Shown in pieces: positions 8,858 through 20,521 of a DNA stretch of 64,000 bases. The stretch is from Couchioplanes azureus. Lineage in GTDB: Bacteria; Actinomycetota; Actinomycetes; Mycobacteriales; Micromonosporaceae. Position 1 is the stretch's first letter. Every line of letters begins with the position of its first letter. The notes beneath the pieces were generated by a model. That model had not been told where the DNA came from, did no database searches, and worked only from the letters and a program-made list of their open reading frames with translations. A program made the position numbers and the translations under genes. The stretch spans positions 393,916 to 457,915 of the forward strand of contig NZ_BMQY01000003.1 of assembly GCF_014648355.1 (NCBI RefSeq), written 5' to 3'.

Positions 8858-9027
8858 CTCTGTCACCTCCGGCCGGGCGACACCTTCGCCCGCACCCAGC
8901 CGTACGGAGTCGATGTCACTCCCGGCCGGGTGGGCCGGAGACTTTCGCGCACCGGCCCGGATCCACCTTGGGCCGTCCGGAGGCGGACCTCAATGCCTAC
9001 CGCGGATATGGCACAAAGACCGCCGGT

Positions 9028-11181
9028 TCACCCGAGGCGTACGGGCCGCTTCACGCCGCCCTCCACGCGGTACATCCGGGCCTCCGCCAGGTCGAAGTAG
9101 AGCCCGGTCAGGGTCAGCCGGCCCGCCTCGACCGCCGCCCGGACGCTCGGGTAGCCCCGCAGATGCTCGAGCTGCTGCGCCACGTTGGCGGTGATGCGGT
9201 CCGTCTCGGACCCGCCGTCCAGGGCCGGGCCGGCGGCGGCCAGCCAGGCGCCCAGCGCGGAGGGACCGCCGGCGGCACCGCCCATCATGGCGCGCACGGC
9301 ACCGCAGCCCGAGTGGCCGCAGACGGTGATGGTGCTGACGCCGAGGACGTCCACGGCGTACTCGACGGCGGCGCCGACCGACGCGTCGCCCGAGCCGTAC
9401 GGCGGCACGATGTTGCCCACGTTGCGGACGCAGAAGAGGTCGCCCGGGCCGCTGCTGGTGATGAGGTTCGGCACGACCCGCGAGTCCGCGCACGTGATGA
9501 AGAGCTGCCCGGGCCGCTGCCCGTCGCGCGCGAGGCCGGCCAGGTGCGGACGGACCAGTGGGGCGACGCTGCGCTCGAACTCGGCGATGCCGGCCTGCAT
9601 GGCGTCGCGGCGCTGCTCGTTCAGCGACACCCACTGTGGCCACGAGCCGAGCAGTCGCGACGCGCGGGCGGGCTGCGAGCGGGCGACGCCCAGCCGTCCG
9701 GCGGTGGCCCGCTGGAACCAGCTGTCGTGGATCTCCCGGACGTGCACCCGGCCGCCGGCGCGCTCGTACGCCTCGCGCCAGTCCCGGATGGTCTCGAAGG
9801 CGCCCTGGTCGAGATAGTCGAGGTGCAGCTCCAGTTCCACGAACTCCCCCGGCGGCAGGGCCGACAGCTCGCGCGCGACCCGGCCGGCGCCCACGAAGGC
9901 GAGCGTGCCGGTGATGGCCACCGTCCAGTGCCCGGCGACCGCGGAGGTCCGGGTGATCTCGCACCGGGCCAGCCGCACCAGCATGAGCAGCACGGCCGTG
10001 GCCATGCCCAGCGCGACGCCGGTCAGCAGGTCCGTGAAGACCACTCCGAGGGCGGTGACCAGGTACGTCGGCAGCTCCCGGTGCCGCACGTACGTCTTGA
10101 TCTGGGCGAGGCTGACCAGCCGCAGCCCCACCACGACGAGTACGGCGGCCAGCGCGGCGAGCGGGATCTGCTCGAGCAGCGCGCCGAAGAGCAGCACGAA
10201 GACGGCGATCCAGAGCCCGTGCAGCACGGCGGACGCCCGCGTCCGGGCCCCGGCGGCGACGTTGGTGGAGCTGCGCACGATCACCCCGGTCACGGGCAGC
10301 CCGCCGAGCGCGCCGGACACGGTGTTGGCCGCGCCCTGGGCGAGCAGCTCCCGGTTGAGGTCGGCGCGCTCGCCGTCGTGCAGCCGGTCCACGGCCACCG
10401 CGGACAGCAACGACTCCACGCTGGCCACCAGGGCGACGGTGACGACCGCGACCGCGATGTCCGCCGCGGCGCCGTCCGGCCAGCGCGGCAGGATCAGCCC
10501 GCCGAGCGGGTCGGCGGGCAGGTCCACCCGCTGCACCGCGAGACCGCCCAAGGTGGCGACGGCCGTCGCCACGCTCACCGCGGCGAGCGCGGCGGGCAGC
10601 AGCGAGGTCTTCACGAAGCGCGGCCAGAGCAGCAGGATCACCATGGTCAGCACGCCGACCAGCACGGCGCCTCCGTGGTTGCCCACGATCTGCCGGGGCA
10701 GGTCCCGCAGGTTGTCCCAGGCGGCGCTCTGCGGGTCGCCGCCGAGCAGCACGTGCGCCTGGCTCAGCGCGATCACGACACCGATGCCGGCGAGCATGCC
10801 GTGCACCACCGCCGGGGAGAGCGCGAGCGCGGCCCGTCCGAGCCGGGACACGCCCAGCACCATCTGCACGACCCCCGCCATGGCGACGACCGCGGCGGTC
10901 CCGGCCCAGCCGAAGTCGGCCACGACACCGCCGACGATGACGGTCAGCCCGGCGGCGGGACCGCTGACCTGAAGCGGCGCGCCGCTCAGCGAGCCCGCCA
11001 CGACGCCGCCGACGACCGCGGCGACGAGCCCGGCCAGCAGCGGCGCCCCGGAGGCGGCGGCGATGCCGAGCGACAGCGGAACGGCGATGAGGAAGACGAC
11101 GATCGACGCCGGCAGGTCGTGGCGCACCACGGCACGCCAGCGGGAAGCTACGTCGACGTCGGCGGTGTCCGGCGTGGGCAT
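9028..11181 (-). CDS. SulP anion transporter fused to beta-carbonic anhydrase
   Basis: The first about 390 of 717 residues form a SulP (SLC26) membrane domain beginning at DLPASIVVFLIAVPLSLGIA, with the LSGAPLQVSGPAAGLTVI signature. A STAS-type cytoplasmic domain follows (about 410-490). The last 200 residues are a beta-carbonic anhydrase with zinc ligands C564 (in CADSR), H623 and C626 (in CGHSGCG) and D566 as the paired Asp. The fusion suggests import of bicarbonate (or sulfate-like anions) directly linked to CO2/bicarbonate interconversion at the membrane. ATG 11181 follows GGAAGGA. It lies upstream of the small paralog genes and downstream of ppdK, whose phosphoenolpyruvate chemistry also meets the bicarbonate pool. 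Confidence 0.92.
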   Translation of the reverse strand: MPTPDTADVDVASRWRAVVRHDLPASIVVFLIAVPLSLGIAAASGAPLLAGLVAAVVGGVVAGSLSGAPLQVSGPAAGLTVIVGGVVADFGWAGTAAVVAMAGVVQMVLGVSRLGRAALALSPAVVHGMLAGIGVVIALSQAHVLLGGDPQSAAWDNLRDLPRQIVGNHGGAVLVGVLTMVILLLWPRFVKTSLLPAALAAVSVATAVATLGGLAVQRVDLPADPLGGLILPRWPDGAAADIAVAVVTVALVASVESLLSAVAVDRLHDGERADLNRELLAQGAANTVSGALGGLPVTGVIVRSSTNVAAGARTRASAVLHGLWIAVFVLLFGALLEQIPLAALAAVLVVVGLRLVSLAQIKTYVRHRELPTYLVTALGVVFTDLLTGVALGMATAVLLMLVRLARCEITRTSAVAGHWTVAITGTLAFVGAGRVARELSALPPGEFVELELHLDYLDQGAFETIRDWREAYERAGGRVHVREIHDSWFQRATAGRLGVARSQPARASRLLGSWPQWVSLNEQRRDAMQAGIAEFERSVAPLVRPHLAGLARDGQRPGQLFITCADSRVVPNLITSSGPGDLFCVRNVGNIVPPYGSGDASVGAAVEYAVDVLGVSTITVCGHSGCGAVRAMMGGAAGGPSALGAWLAAAGPALDGGSETDRITANVAQQLEHLRGYPSVRAAVEAGRLTLTGLYFDLAEARMYRVEGGVKRPVRLG

Positions 11182-11293
11182 GGCAATCCTTCCGACATTT
11201 CGGACACCATATCCACGCTGGGTAAACAGCGAGTTACGGAGAAGGGCCCCTCCGATTACTCACAGCTCTTTCTCAGCCCGCGCACGACGAAAG

Positions 11294-11326
11294 ACGGGCG
11301 GCACTCCCCGAGGGAGCGCCGCCCGT
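11294..11326 (-). terminator. Intrinsic terminator after ppdK
   Basis: Arms ACGGGCGGCACTCCC and GGGAGCGCCGCCCGT pair over 15 bp with a single mismatch around a 3-base CGA loop. On the minus strand a TCTTTC run follows. It sits 10 bases past the ppdK stop and before the SulP gene, separating the two leftward units. Confidence 0.8.
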
Positions 11327-11336
11327 ACGCGGGAAA

Positions 11337-14012
<2,676 letters not shown>

Positions 14013-14281
14013 TGCCGCCTCCCATTGCCATCGGGCCGAACGCCCGTTAATGGTGTCCCGGAGGCTAGGGGCGCCGCCACCGGAGGCCATAGCCTTCGTG
14101 AACAATTGCACATGGATTCGCGTGGTTGAGCGCGGAAGCGAGCACCTTCGAGCATCCTCGCGCACCGCACCCGGGCGCGCACGTCCAGCGAGCGCGGCCG
14201 CGGGCTGTGCTGATCATCATGCTTGGCGACGGCCGGAACTGGGCAGTTCACGAGTCCGGTCACGAGCTAGGCGGTGGACAG
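14013..14281. promoter_or_regulatory. Divergent intergenic region between ppdK and the ligase cluster
   Basis: This 269-bp gap separates two divergently transcribed units and must hold both promoters. It is less biased in base use than the genes (for example ATAGCCTTCGTGAACAATTG near 14090). I could not assign a clear minus 10/minus 35 pair and found no convincing coding frame; an open frame continuous with the ligase has poor actinobacterial codon use here. Confidence 0.4.
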
Positions 14282-16864
14282 ATGACGGAGTCACTGAGGG
14301 TGAGCGAGGGCTGCGACAGCGGCGCCGCAGCCACGGATCTCACGCTCGGCGTGGAAGAGGAACTGCACGTCGTGGACCTCAGGACCCGCGAGCTCGTGCC
14401 GCGCGCCCCGGAGATCCTGGACCGGCTCGGCCGCGACCATTTCTCCGCCGAGCTGCACCGCTCGGTGGTGGAGACCAACACCCCGGTGGCCGCCACCCTG
14501 GACGAGCTGCGTGACGGCATCGTCACGCTGCGCCGCCGGGCCATCGGGGTCGCCGAGCCGCTCGGCCTGGGCCTGGTGGCCGCCGGGACCGTCCCCGTCG
14601 TCGACCTGGACGCGCTGCCCGTCACGCCGACCTCGCGCTACCGCCGGATGCTCGACGACTACCAGATGCTCACCCGGGAACAGCTCATCTGCGGCGCCCA
14701 GGTGCACGTCGGCGTCGCCGACCGCGACGAGGCGGTGGCCGTCGCGCGGCGGGTCACCCCGGCCCTGCCGGTGCTGCTGGCGCTCTCCGCCAGCTCGCCG
14801 TACTGGATGGGTGAGGACAGCGGCTACGCCAGCGTGCGCTCGCTGGTCTGGACCCGGTGGCCGACGGCCGGCGACAGCGGCGGCGTGGCCGACGCCGCCG
14901 AGCACGACGCGCTGGTCGCCGACCTCATCGCGTCCGGCACCATCACCGACCCCAAGATGGTCTATTTCGACGTGCGCCCGTCCGCGCACGTGCCCACGGT
15001 GGAGCTGCGGGTCACCGATTCCAGCCCCGACGCGGACACCGTGGTGCTGCTCGCCGGCCTCTTCCGGGGCCTGGTGCTGCGGGCCCTGCAGGACCACCGC
15101 GCCGGGCGGCCGTTCGTGCCCGTGCGAGCGCCGCTGCACCGGGCCGCGATGTGGCGTGCCGCCCGCTCCGGCCTGGAAGGCGACCTGCTCGACCTGCCCC
15201 GCTCGCCGGTGCCCGTGCCCGCTGCGGTCGCCGTCGAGCGTCTCGTCGCCGAGCTGCGCCCGCACCTGGAGGAGCTCGGCGACTGGGAGCAGGTCTTCGC
15301 CCTGTCGGTGCAGGCGCTGAGCCGCGGCAGCTCCGCCGCCCGGCAGCGGCGCGTCATGGCCCGCCGGGGCCGCATCTCCGACGTGGTGGACCTCGTGGTC
15401 GCCGACACCCGCGGCGGCGCCACCGGCATCGGCCCGGGCGGGCAGACCGTCCCGGCCGGGCTCACCCCGTACGCGGCGGACGGCGACGAGGCGTTCCCGG
15501 GCGGCGACGTCGTGCCCGCGTACGAGCCGATCGTCGGCGTGCTCGGCGCCCTCGGCCCGGCCGGGCTGCGCCGCCGCGAGGACGCCAAGGACGACGAGCA
15601 GCGCGCCCGCGGCATCACCTTCAGCGTGGCCGGCGAGGCCGCCACCCGGCTGTTCCCGTTCGACCTCGTGCCGCGGATCGTGCCGGCGCCGGACTGGGAG
15701 CGGCTGCGCGGCGGGTTGCTCCAGCGGGTCCGGGCCCTCGACGCGTTCCTCGGCGACGTGTACGGCGACCGCGCCGTGGTCGCCGACGGCGTCGTGCCGG
15801 CCTGGGTCATCGACGGCTCCCCCGAGCTGCGGCCCAGCGGCGCCCTGGCCGGCCGGTCCGCCGTCCGCGTGCAGGTGGCCGGCGTCGACCTGGTCCGCGA
15901 CGGCGGCGGCGCCTGGTGCGTGCTGGAGGACAACCTGCGGGTGCCGTCCGGGATCGCGTACGCGGTGCAGAACCGCCGCCTCACCGAGGCCGTCCTGCCC
16001 GAGCTGCCCCGCCCGGCCGGCCTGATCAGTCCCGAGCCGACACCGCGGCTGCTCAAGCAGGCCCTGCTCGACGCCGCCGGACCGGCCGCCGGGGACGATC
16101 CGCGGATCGTCGTGCTCAGCCAGGGCCCGGACGACTCGGCGTGGTTCGAGCACCGGATGCTCGCCGGCGAGATGGGCGTGCCGCTGGTCCGCAGCACCGA
16201 GCTACTGGTCGACGACGCGGTCCTCTACCGGATCGCGAACGGGCGCAAGCACCGCGTCGACGTGGTGTACCTGCGCATGGGCGAGGACAGCCTGGTGCAC
16301 TCGCCGGGCGCGGACGGCATGCCGCTGGGTCCCAGCCTGGTCACCGCCCTGCACGCCGGCTCGGTGGTGTGCGCGAACGCGCTGGGCAACGGCGTCGGCG
16401 ACGACAAGGCCGTGTACGCGTACGTGCCGAAGCTCATCGAGTACTACCTCGGCGAGAAGCCGCTGCTGGCGGACGTGCCGACGTACCTGTGCGGGATCGC
16501 GGAACAGCGGGCGGAGGTGCTCGACCGGCTGGACGAGCTGGTCTGCAAGCCGGTGGACGGCTACGGCGGCGACCGTGTCGTGATCGGCCCGCACGCGAGC
16601 CCCGACGACCTGGCCGCCGTACGCCGGCAGATCCGCACCGCACCGCACCGCTGGGTGGCCCAGGAGGTGGTGAACCTGTCCACCCACCCGGTCTTCGACG
16701 GCCACGAGCTGGTCCCGCGCCACGTCGACCTGCGCGCCTTCGTCTTCACCGGCCGGGAATCGGTGGTCGCCCCCGCGGCCCTGACCCGCGTCGCACCCGC
16801 CGGGAGCATGATCGTGAACTCCTCACGCGGTGGCGGCAGCAAGGACACCTGGTTGCTGGCCTGA
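14282..16864 (+). CDS. YbdK-type carboxylate-amine ligase fused to circularly permuted ATP-grasp ligase
   Basis: An 860-residue fusion. Residues about 19-370 are a GCS2 carboxylate-amine ligase (LTLGVEEELHVVD, FSAELHRSVVETNTPV), the family that includes YbdK and EgtA. Residues about 394-860 are a circularly permuted type 2 ATP-grasp domain (VLEDNLRVPSGIAYAVQNRR, VCKPVDGYGGDRVVIGP, LTRVAPAGSMIVNSSRGGGS). Each half can form an amide bond through an acyl-phosphate, so the enzyme could join two building blocks in succession. The start at ATG 14282 lies 8 bases after GGCGGTGG. It is followed within 24 bases by an AsnO-like amidotransferase and then by a peptidase; the set resembles the N-acetylglutaminylglutamine amide pathway, but lacks the GNAT domain of the known synthase. 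Confidence 0.88.
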   Translation: MTESLRVSEGCDSGAAATDLTLGVEEELHVVDLRTRELVPRAPEILDRLGRDHFSAELHRSVVETNTPVAATLDELRDGIVTLRRRAIGVAEPLGLGLVAAGTVPVVDLDALPVTPTSRYRRMLDDYQMLTREQLICGAQVHVGVADRDEAVAVARRVTPALPVLLALSASSPYWMGEDSGYASVRSLVWTRWPTAGDSGGVADAAEHDALVADLIASGTITDPKMVYFDVRPSAHVPTVELRVTDSSPDADTVVLLAGLFRGLVLRALQDHRAGRPFVPVRAPLHRAAMWRAARSGLEGDLLDLPRSPVPVPAAVAVERLVAELRPHLEELGDWEQVFALSVQALSRGSSAARQRRVMARRGRISDVVDLVVADTRGGATGIGPGGQTVPAGLTPYAADGDEAFPGGDVVPAYEPIVGVLGALGPAGLRRREDAKDDEQRARGITFSVAGEAATRLFPFDLVPRIVPAPDWERLRGGLLQRVRALDAFLGDVYGDRAVVADGVVPAWVIDGSPELRPSGALAGRSAVRVQVAGVDLVRDGGGAWCVLEDNLRVPSGIAYAVQNRRLTEAVLPELPRPAGLISPEPTPRLLKQALLDAAGPAAGDDPRIVVLSQGPDDSAWFEHRMLAGEMGVPLVRSTELLVDDAVLYRIANGRKHRVDVVYLRMGEDSLVHSPGADGMPLGPSLVTALHAGSVVCANALGNGVGDDKAVYAYVPKLIEYYLGEKPLLADVPTYLCGIAEQRAEVLDRLDELVCKPVDGYGGDRVVIGPHASPDDLAAVRRQIRTAPHRWVAQEVVNLSTHPVFDGHELVPRHVDLRAFVFTGRESVVAPAALTRVAPAGSMIVNSSRGGGSKDTWLLA

Positions 16865-16888
16865 TTCGGCGAGGAGGTTGTTCGCATC

Positions 16889-18664
16889 ATGTGTGGAATC
16901 GGCGGAGAGCTGAGGTTCGGCGACCGGGCGGCCGACCCCGGGGCGGTCCGGAGAATGCTGCCGTGCCTGGAGTCCCGCGGTCCCGACGGCGAGGGACTCT
17001 GGCACCGGGACGGCGTCGCGTTCGGCCACCGGCGGCTGAAGATCATCGACCTCTCCGAGGCGGGCGCCCAGCCGATGACCGACGAGCGGCTGGGCCTCAC
17101 CGTGGTCTTCAACGGCTGCATCTACAACTACCGGCAGCTTCGCGAGGAACTGCGCGGCTACGGCTACCGCTTCGCCTCCACCTCGGACACCGAGGTGATC
17201 ATCAAGGCGTACCACCGCTGGGGCGCCGACTGCGTGCGGCACTTCCTCGGCATGTTCGCCTTCGCGATCGCCGAGCACGCCACCGGCACGGTGATGCTGG
17301 CCCGCGACCGGCTCGGCATCAAGCCGCTGTACCTGGCCGAGACCCCCGGCCGGCTACGCTTCGCCTCCACCCTGCCGGCCCTGCTCGCCGCCGGGGACGT
17401 CGACACCTCGATCGACAAGGTGGCGCTGCAGCACTACATGACCTTCCACTCGGTCGTGCCCGCCCCGCGCACGATCCTCTCCGGCGTCCGCAAGCTGCCG
17501 CCGGCCACCGTCCGGATCATCCGGCCGGACGGCACCTCCACCTCGACGGTGTACTGGGAGGCGTCGCACCGCCGGGTCGCCACCCCGTCCACCCGCGAGG
17601 AGTGGGCCGAGGCGATCCATGCCGGGCTGCGGACCGCGGTCGAGCGCCGGATGGTCGCCGACGTGCCGGTCGGCGTGCTGCTCTCCGGCGGGCTCGACTC
17701 CTCCTACATCGTGGCGCTGCTGGCCGAGCAGGGGCAGCGCGGGCTCACCACGTTCTCGATCGGCTTCGAGTCCGCGGCCGGCGAGAGCGGCGACGAGTTC
17801 GCGTACTCGGACCTGGTCGCCGAGCACTTCGGCACGAAGCACCACCAGATCCGCATCGGCCGGGACCGCTTCCTGCCCGCCGTGGCCCGTACCGTCGCGG
17901 CGATGAGCGAGCCGATGGTCAGCCACGACTGCATCGCCTTCAACCTGCTCAGCGAGGACGTGTCGAAGCACGTCACGGTCGTGCAGTCGGGACAGGGCGC
18001 GGACGAGATCCTCGCCGGCTACAGCTGGTATCCCCCGCTGGCCGGCGTGCCGCGGGACCGGGCCGTGGACGCGTACGCGGCGGAGTTCTTCGATCGTCCG
18101 CACCGCGAGCTCGCCCGGCAGCTCGCCCCGGAGTGGCTGCTCGCCGAGGACGTCAGCCGCGAGTTCGTGGCCCAGAGCTTCACGCGTCCCGGCGCGGACA
18201 CCGCGGTCGACGCGGCGCTGCGCCTGGACTCGCAGGTCATGCTCGTCGACGATCCGGTCAAACGGGTCGACAACATGACCATGGCGTGGGGGCTGGAGGC
18301 GCGCGTACCGTTCCTGGACCACGAGCTGGTCGAGCTCGCGGCGGCCTGCCCGCCCGAGTGGAAGCTGGCCCAGGGCGGCAAGGGCGTGCTCAAGGACGCG
18401 GCCCGCGGGCTCGTGCCGGACGAGGTGATCGACCGGACCAAGGGATACTTCCCGGTTCCCGGCATCCGGCACCTCGAAGGCCCGATGCTGGAGCTGGTCC
18501 GCGACGCGCTGCACGCGCCGGCGGCCCGGGCGCGGGGACTCTTCCGCCAGGAGTACGTCGACGCGCTCCTGGCCGACCCGAACACGCCGCGGACCACGCT
18601 CGGGGCGAACCAGCTGTGGCAGCTCGCTCTGCTGGAGATGTGGTTGCAGGACAAAGGAATGTGA
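16889..18664 (+). CDS. asnO: N-acetylglutaminylglutamine amidotransferase-like asparagine synthase
   Basis: A 591-residue glutamine-dependent amidotransferase. Cys2 of MCGIGGE is the glutaminase nucleophile, LESRGPDGEGLW and NGCIYNYRQL are the class II glutaminase blocks, and VLLSGGLDSSYI is the PP-loop of the synthetase domain. The C-terminal LWQLALLEMWLQ and the overall arrangement match the subgroup that amidates N-acetylglutaminylglutamine (NAGGN, a dipeptide osmolyte) rather than AsnB proper. It lies between the ligase fusion and an S9 peptidase on one strand, 24 and 11 bases apart, so the product of the ligase is its probable substrate. The symbol asnO is by family resemblance only. Confidence 0.85.
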   Translation: MCGIGGELRFGDRAADPGAVRRMLPCLESRGPDGEGLWHRDGVAFGHRRLKIIDLSEAGAQPMTDERLGLTVVFNGCIYNYRQLREELRGYGYRFASTSDTEVIIKAYHRWGADCVRHFLGMFAFAIAEHATGTVMLARDRLGIKPLYLAETPGRLRFASTLPALLAAGDVDTSIDKVALQHYMTFHSVVPAPRTILSGVRKLPPATVRIIRPDGTSTSTVYWEASHRRVATPSTREEWAEAIHAGLRTAVERRMVADVPVGVLLSGGLDSSYIVALLAEQGQRGLTTFSIGFESAAGESGDEFAYSDLVAEHFGTKHHQIRIGRDRFLPAVARTVAAMSEPMVSHDCIAFNLLSEDVSKHVTVVQSGQGADEILAGYSWYPPLAGVPRDRAVDAYAAEFFDRPHRELARQLAPEWLLAEDVSREFVAQSFTRPGADTAVDAALRLDSQVMLVDDPVKRVDNMTMAWGLEARVPFLDHELVELAAACPPEWKLAQGGKGVLKDAARGLVPDEVIDRTKGYFPVPGIRHLEGPMLELVRDALHAPAARARGLFRQEYVDALLADPNTPRTTLGANQLWQLALLEMWLQDKGM

Positions 18665-18675
18665 GGGGAAGCCGG

Positions 18676-20427
18676 ATGGACGTCACCGTCCTGCCTGCGG
18701 GATGGCTGACCAGGGGCACCTATCCTTCGGAAGCCAGCGGGAGCTGGTCGCCGGCGCTGTCACCCGACGGCCGGCACGTGGCGTACGTGTCGGACCGCGG
18801 CGGCTCACCCCAGGTGTGGGTGCAACCGGTCGGCAGCGACCTGACGTTCCTCGTGGACACCGGTCCGGAACCCGTCGAGTCGGTGCACTGGTCCACCGGC
18901 GGTGGCTGGCTGGCCTGCGTGATCGCCCCGGGCGGCGCCCCGCGTACGGAAGTCTGGCTGGTCCGCCCGGACGGCTCGGTGCCGCACCAGGTGGCCGGCT
19001 TCGGCACGGACAGCGCGGAGAACGTCCGCTGGCTGCCCGGCCGGCCGCTGCTCGCGGTCACCGAGAACCTCACCACGGCGCTGCTGGTCGACGCCGAGCA
19101 CGGCACCCGGGAGGTGGTCGCCGAGGGCGAGCTGATCTCCCTCTTCGACGTCTCGCCGGACCGGCGCCGGGCCCTGCTGCGGCACGGCCCCCGCGGCAGC
19201 CGGTACGTCATGGTGCGCGACCTCGAGGCCGGGACCGAGGAGTACGTGACCAGCGGCGAGCAGGCCTGCTTCGCCCCCGACGGCTCGGTCTGGGCCCGCA
19301 GCGACGCCGGGGAACGGACGGTGCTGCTGCGCAGCCGCGACGGCACCGCCGAGATCCTGGCCGCCTCGGAGACCGCGGAGGTGGACACGTTCGCCCTCAC
19401 CCCCGACGGCACGAAGGCGGCCGTGCTGTGGAACTCGGGCGGCGGCCTCTCCGAGCTCACCGTGCTCGGCGGCGGGCCGGGCCGGATCGAGCTGCCCGGC
19501 ACGGTGGTCTCCGAGCCGGTGTGGAGCGCCGACGGCGGCACGCTGGCGTTCACCGCCGAGGGACCCGGACAGCCGCACGGCGTCTGGGCGTGGGACGGAG
19601 CGCTGCATGCCGTGTCCGTCGAGGAGCCCTCCCCCGGCGCCGTGCACCCGGTGCTGCGCCGGTTCCCGTCCCACGACGGGCTCGAGATCAGCGGCTGGCT
19701 GTTCACGCCGCCGTCCGCCGACGGCCCGCACCCGGTGGTGCTCTGGTTGCACGGCGGCCCGGAGGCGCAGGAGCGTCCCGGGCACGGGCCGCTGTTCCAG
19801 TCGCTGGTCGCCCGGGGCATCGCGGTGTTCGCGGCGAACGTCCGCGGTTCCTCCGGCTTCGGCCGCAGCTTCGTCAACGCCGACAACGGGCCGCTGCGGT
19901 GGGCGGCCGTCGCGGACGTCGCGGCCTGCGTCGCGCACCTGGTGGACACCGGCGTGGCGGACCCGGCGCGGGTGGGCTGCATGGGCCGCTCGTACGGCGG
20001 CTACCTGACGCTCGCGGCGCTGACGGCATACCCGGAGCTGTTCGCCGTCGGCGTGGACGTCTGCGGCATGGCGAACTTCGCCACCTTCTACGAGCACACC
20101 GAGCCCTGGATCGCCGCCGCGGCCGTGTCCAAGTACGGCGACCCGGTCCGCGACGCCGAGCTGCTGCGTGACCTCTCGCCGATCACGCGGATCGACCGGC
20201 TGCGGGCGCCGCTGCTGGTGGTGCACGGCGCGAACGACACCAACGTCCCGGTCGTCGAGGCGGAGCAGGTGGTCGCGGCGCTGGCCGCGGGCGGCGTCGA
20301 GCATCGCTATCTGCTCTTCCCGGACGAGGGCCACGAGCTGCTGCACCGCTCGTCGCGAGCCGAGTACCTGCGCGCGACGGTCGGCTGGCTGACCCGGCAC
20401 CTCGGGGTCGGTCCCGCCGGCCGGTGA
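18676..20427 (+). CDS. S9 family prolyl-oligopeptidase-like serine peptidase
   Basis: The 583-residue protein has an N-terminal beta-propeller (repeated blades such as SPALSPDGRHVAYVSDRGG) and a C-terminal alpha/beta hydrolase with the triad S439 (GRSYGGY), D521 (GANDTNVP) and H553 (DEGHELLH). No signal peptide is present, so it acts on small peptides in the cytoplasm. ATG 18676 follows GAGGGGAA. Position as third gene of the ligase-amidotransferase cluster suggests it degrades or trims the dipeptide amide when it is no longer needed, as peptidases do in NAGGN loci; that role is inferred. Confidence 0.9.
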   Translation: MDVTVLPAGWLTRGTYPSEASGSWSPALSPDGRHVAYVSDRGGSPQVWVQPVGSDLTFLVDTGPEPVESVHWSTGGGWLACVIAPGGAPRTEVWLVRPDGSVPHQVAGFGTDSAENVRWLPGRPLLAVTENLTTALLVDAEHGTREVVAEGELISLFDVSPDRRRALLRHGPRGSRYVMVRDLEAGTEEYVTSGEQACFAPDGSVWARSDAGERTVLLRSRDGTAEILAASETAEVDTFALTPDGTKAAVLWNSGGGLSELTVLGGGPGRIELPGTVVSEPVWSADGGTLAFTAEGPGQPHGVWAWDGALHAVSVEEPSPGAVHPVLRRFPSHDGLEISGWLFTPPSADGPHPVVLWLHGGPEAQERPGHGPLFQSLVARGIAVFAANVRGSSGFGRSFVNADNGPLRWAAVADVAACVAHLVDTGVADPARVGCMGRSYGGYLTLAALTAYPELFAVGVDVCGMANFATFYEHTEPWIAAAAVSKYGDPVRDAELLRDLSPITRIDRLRAPLLVVHGANDTNVPVVEAEQVVAALAAGGVEHRYLLFPDEGHELLHRSSRAEYLRATVGWLTRHLGVGPAGR

Positions 20428-20521
20428 CGGGACACACGTCCGTTTTGTGGGGTTTGCCATTGGCGCTCCCGGGCAGGCCACGACAGGGTGGTACGGCAGG
20501 CGAGCGGACGGAGTGGGTTTC

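Noticed and set aside
14857..18675. Plus-strand frame upstream of and continuous with the S9 peptidase
   Set aside because: The part before ATG 18676 is an out-of-frame reading of the ligase and AsnO genes; only the peptidase portion has motifs.
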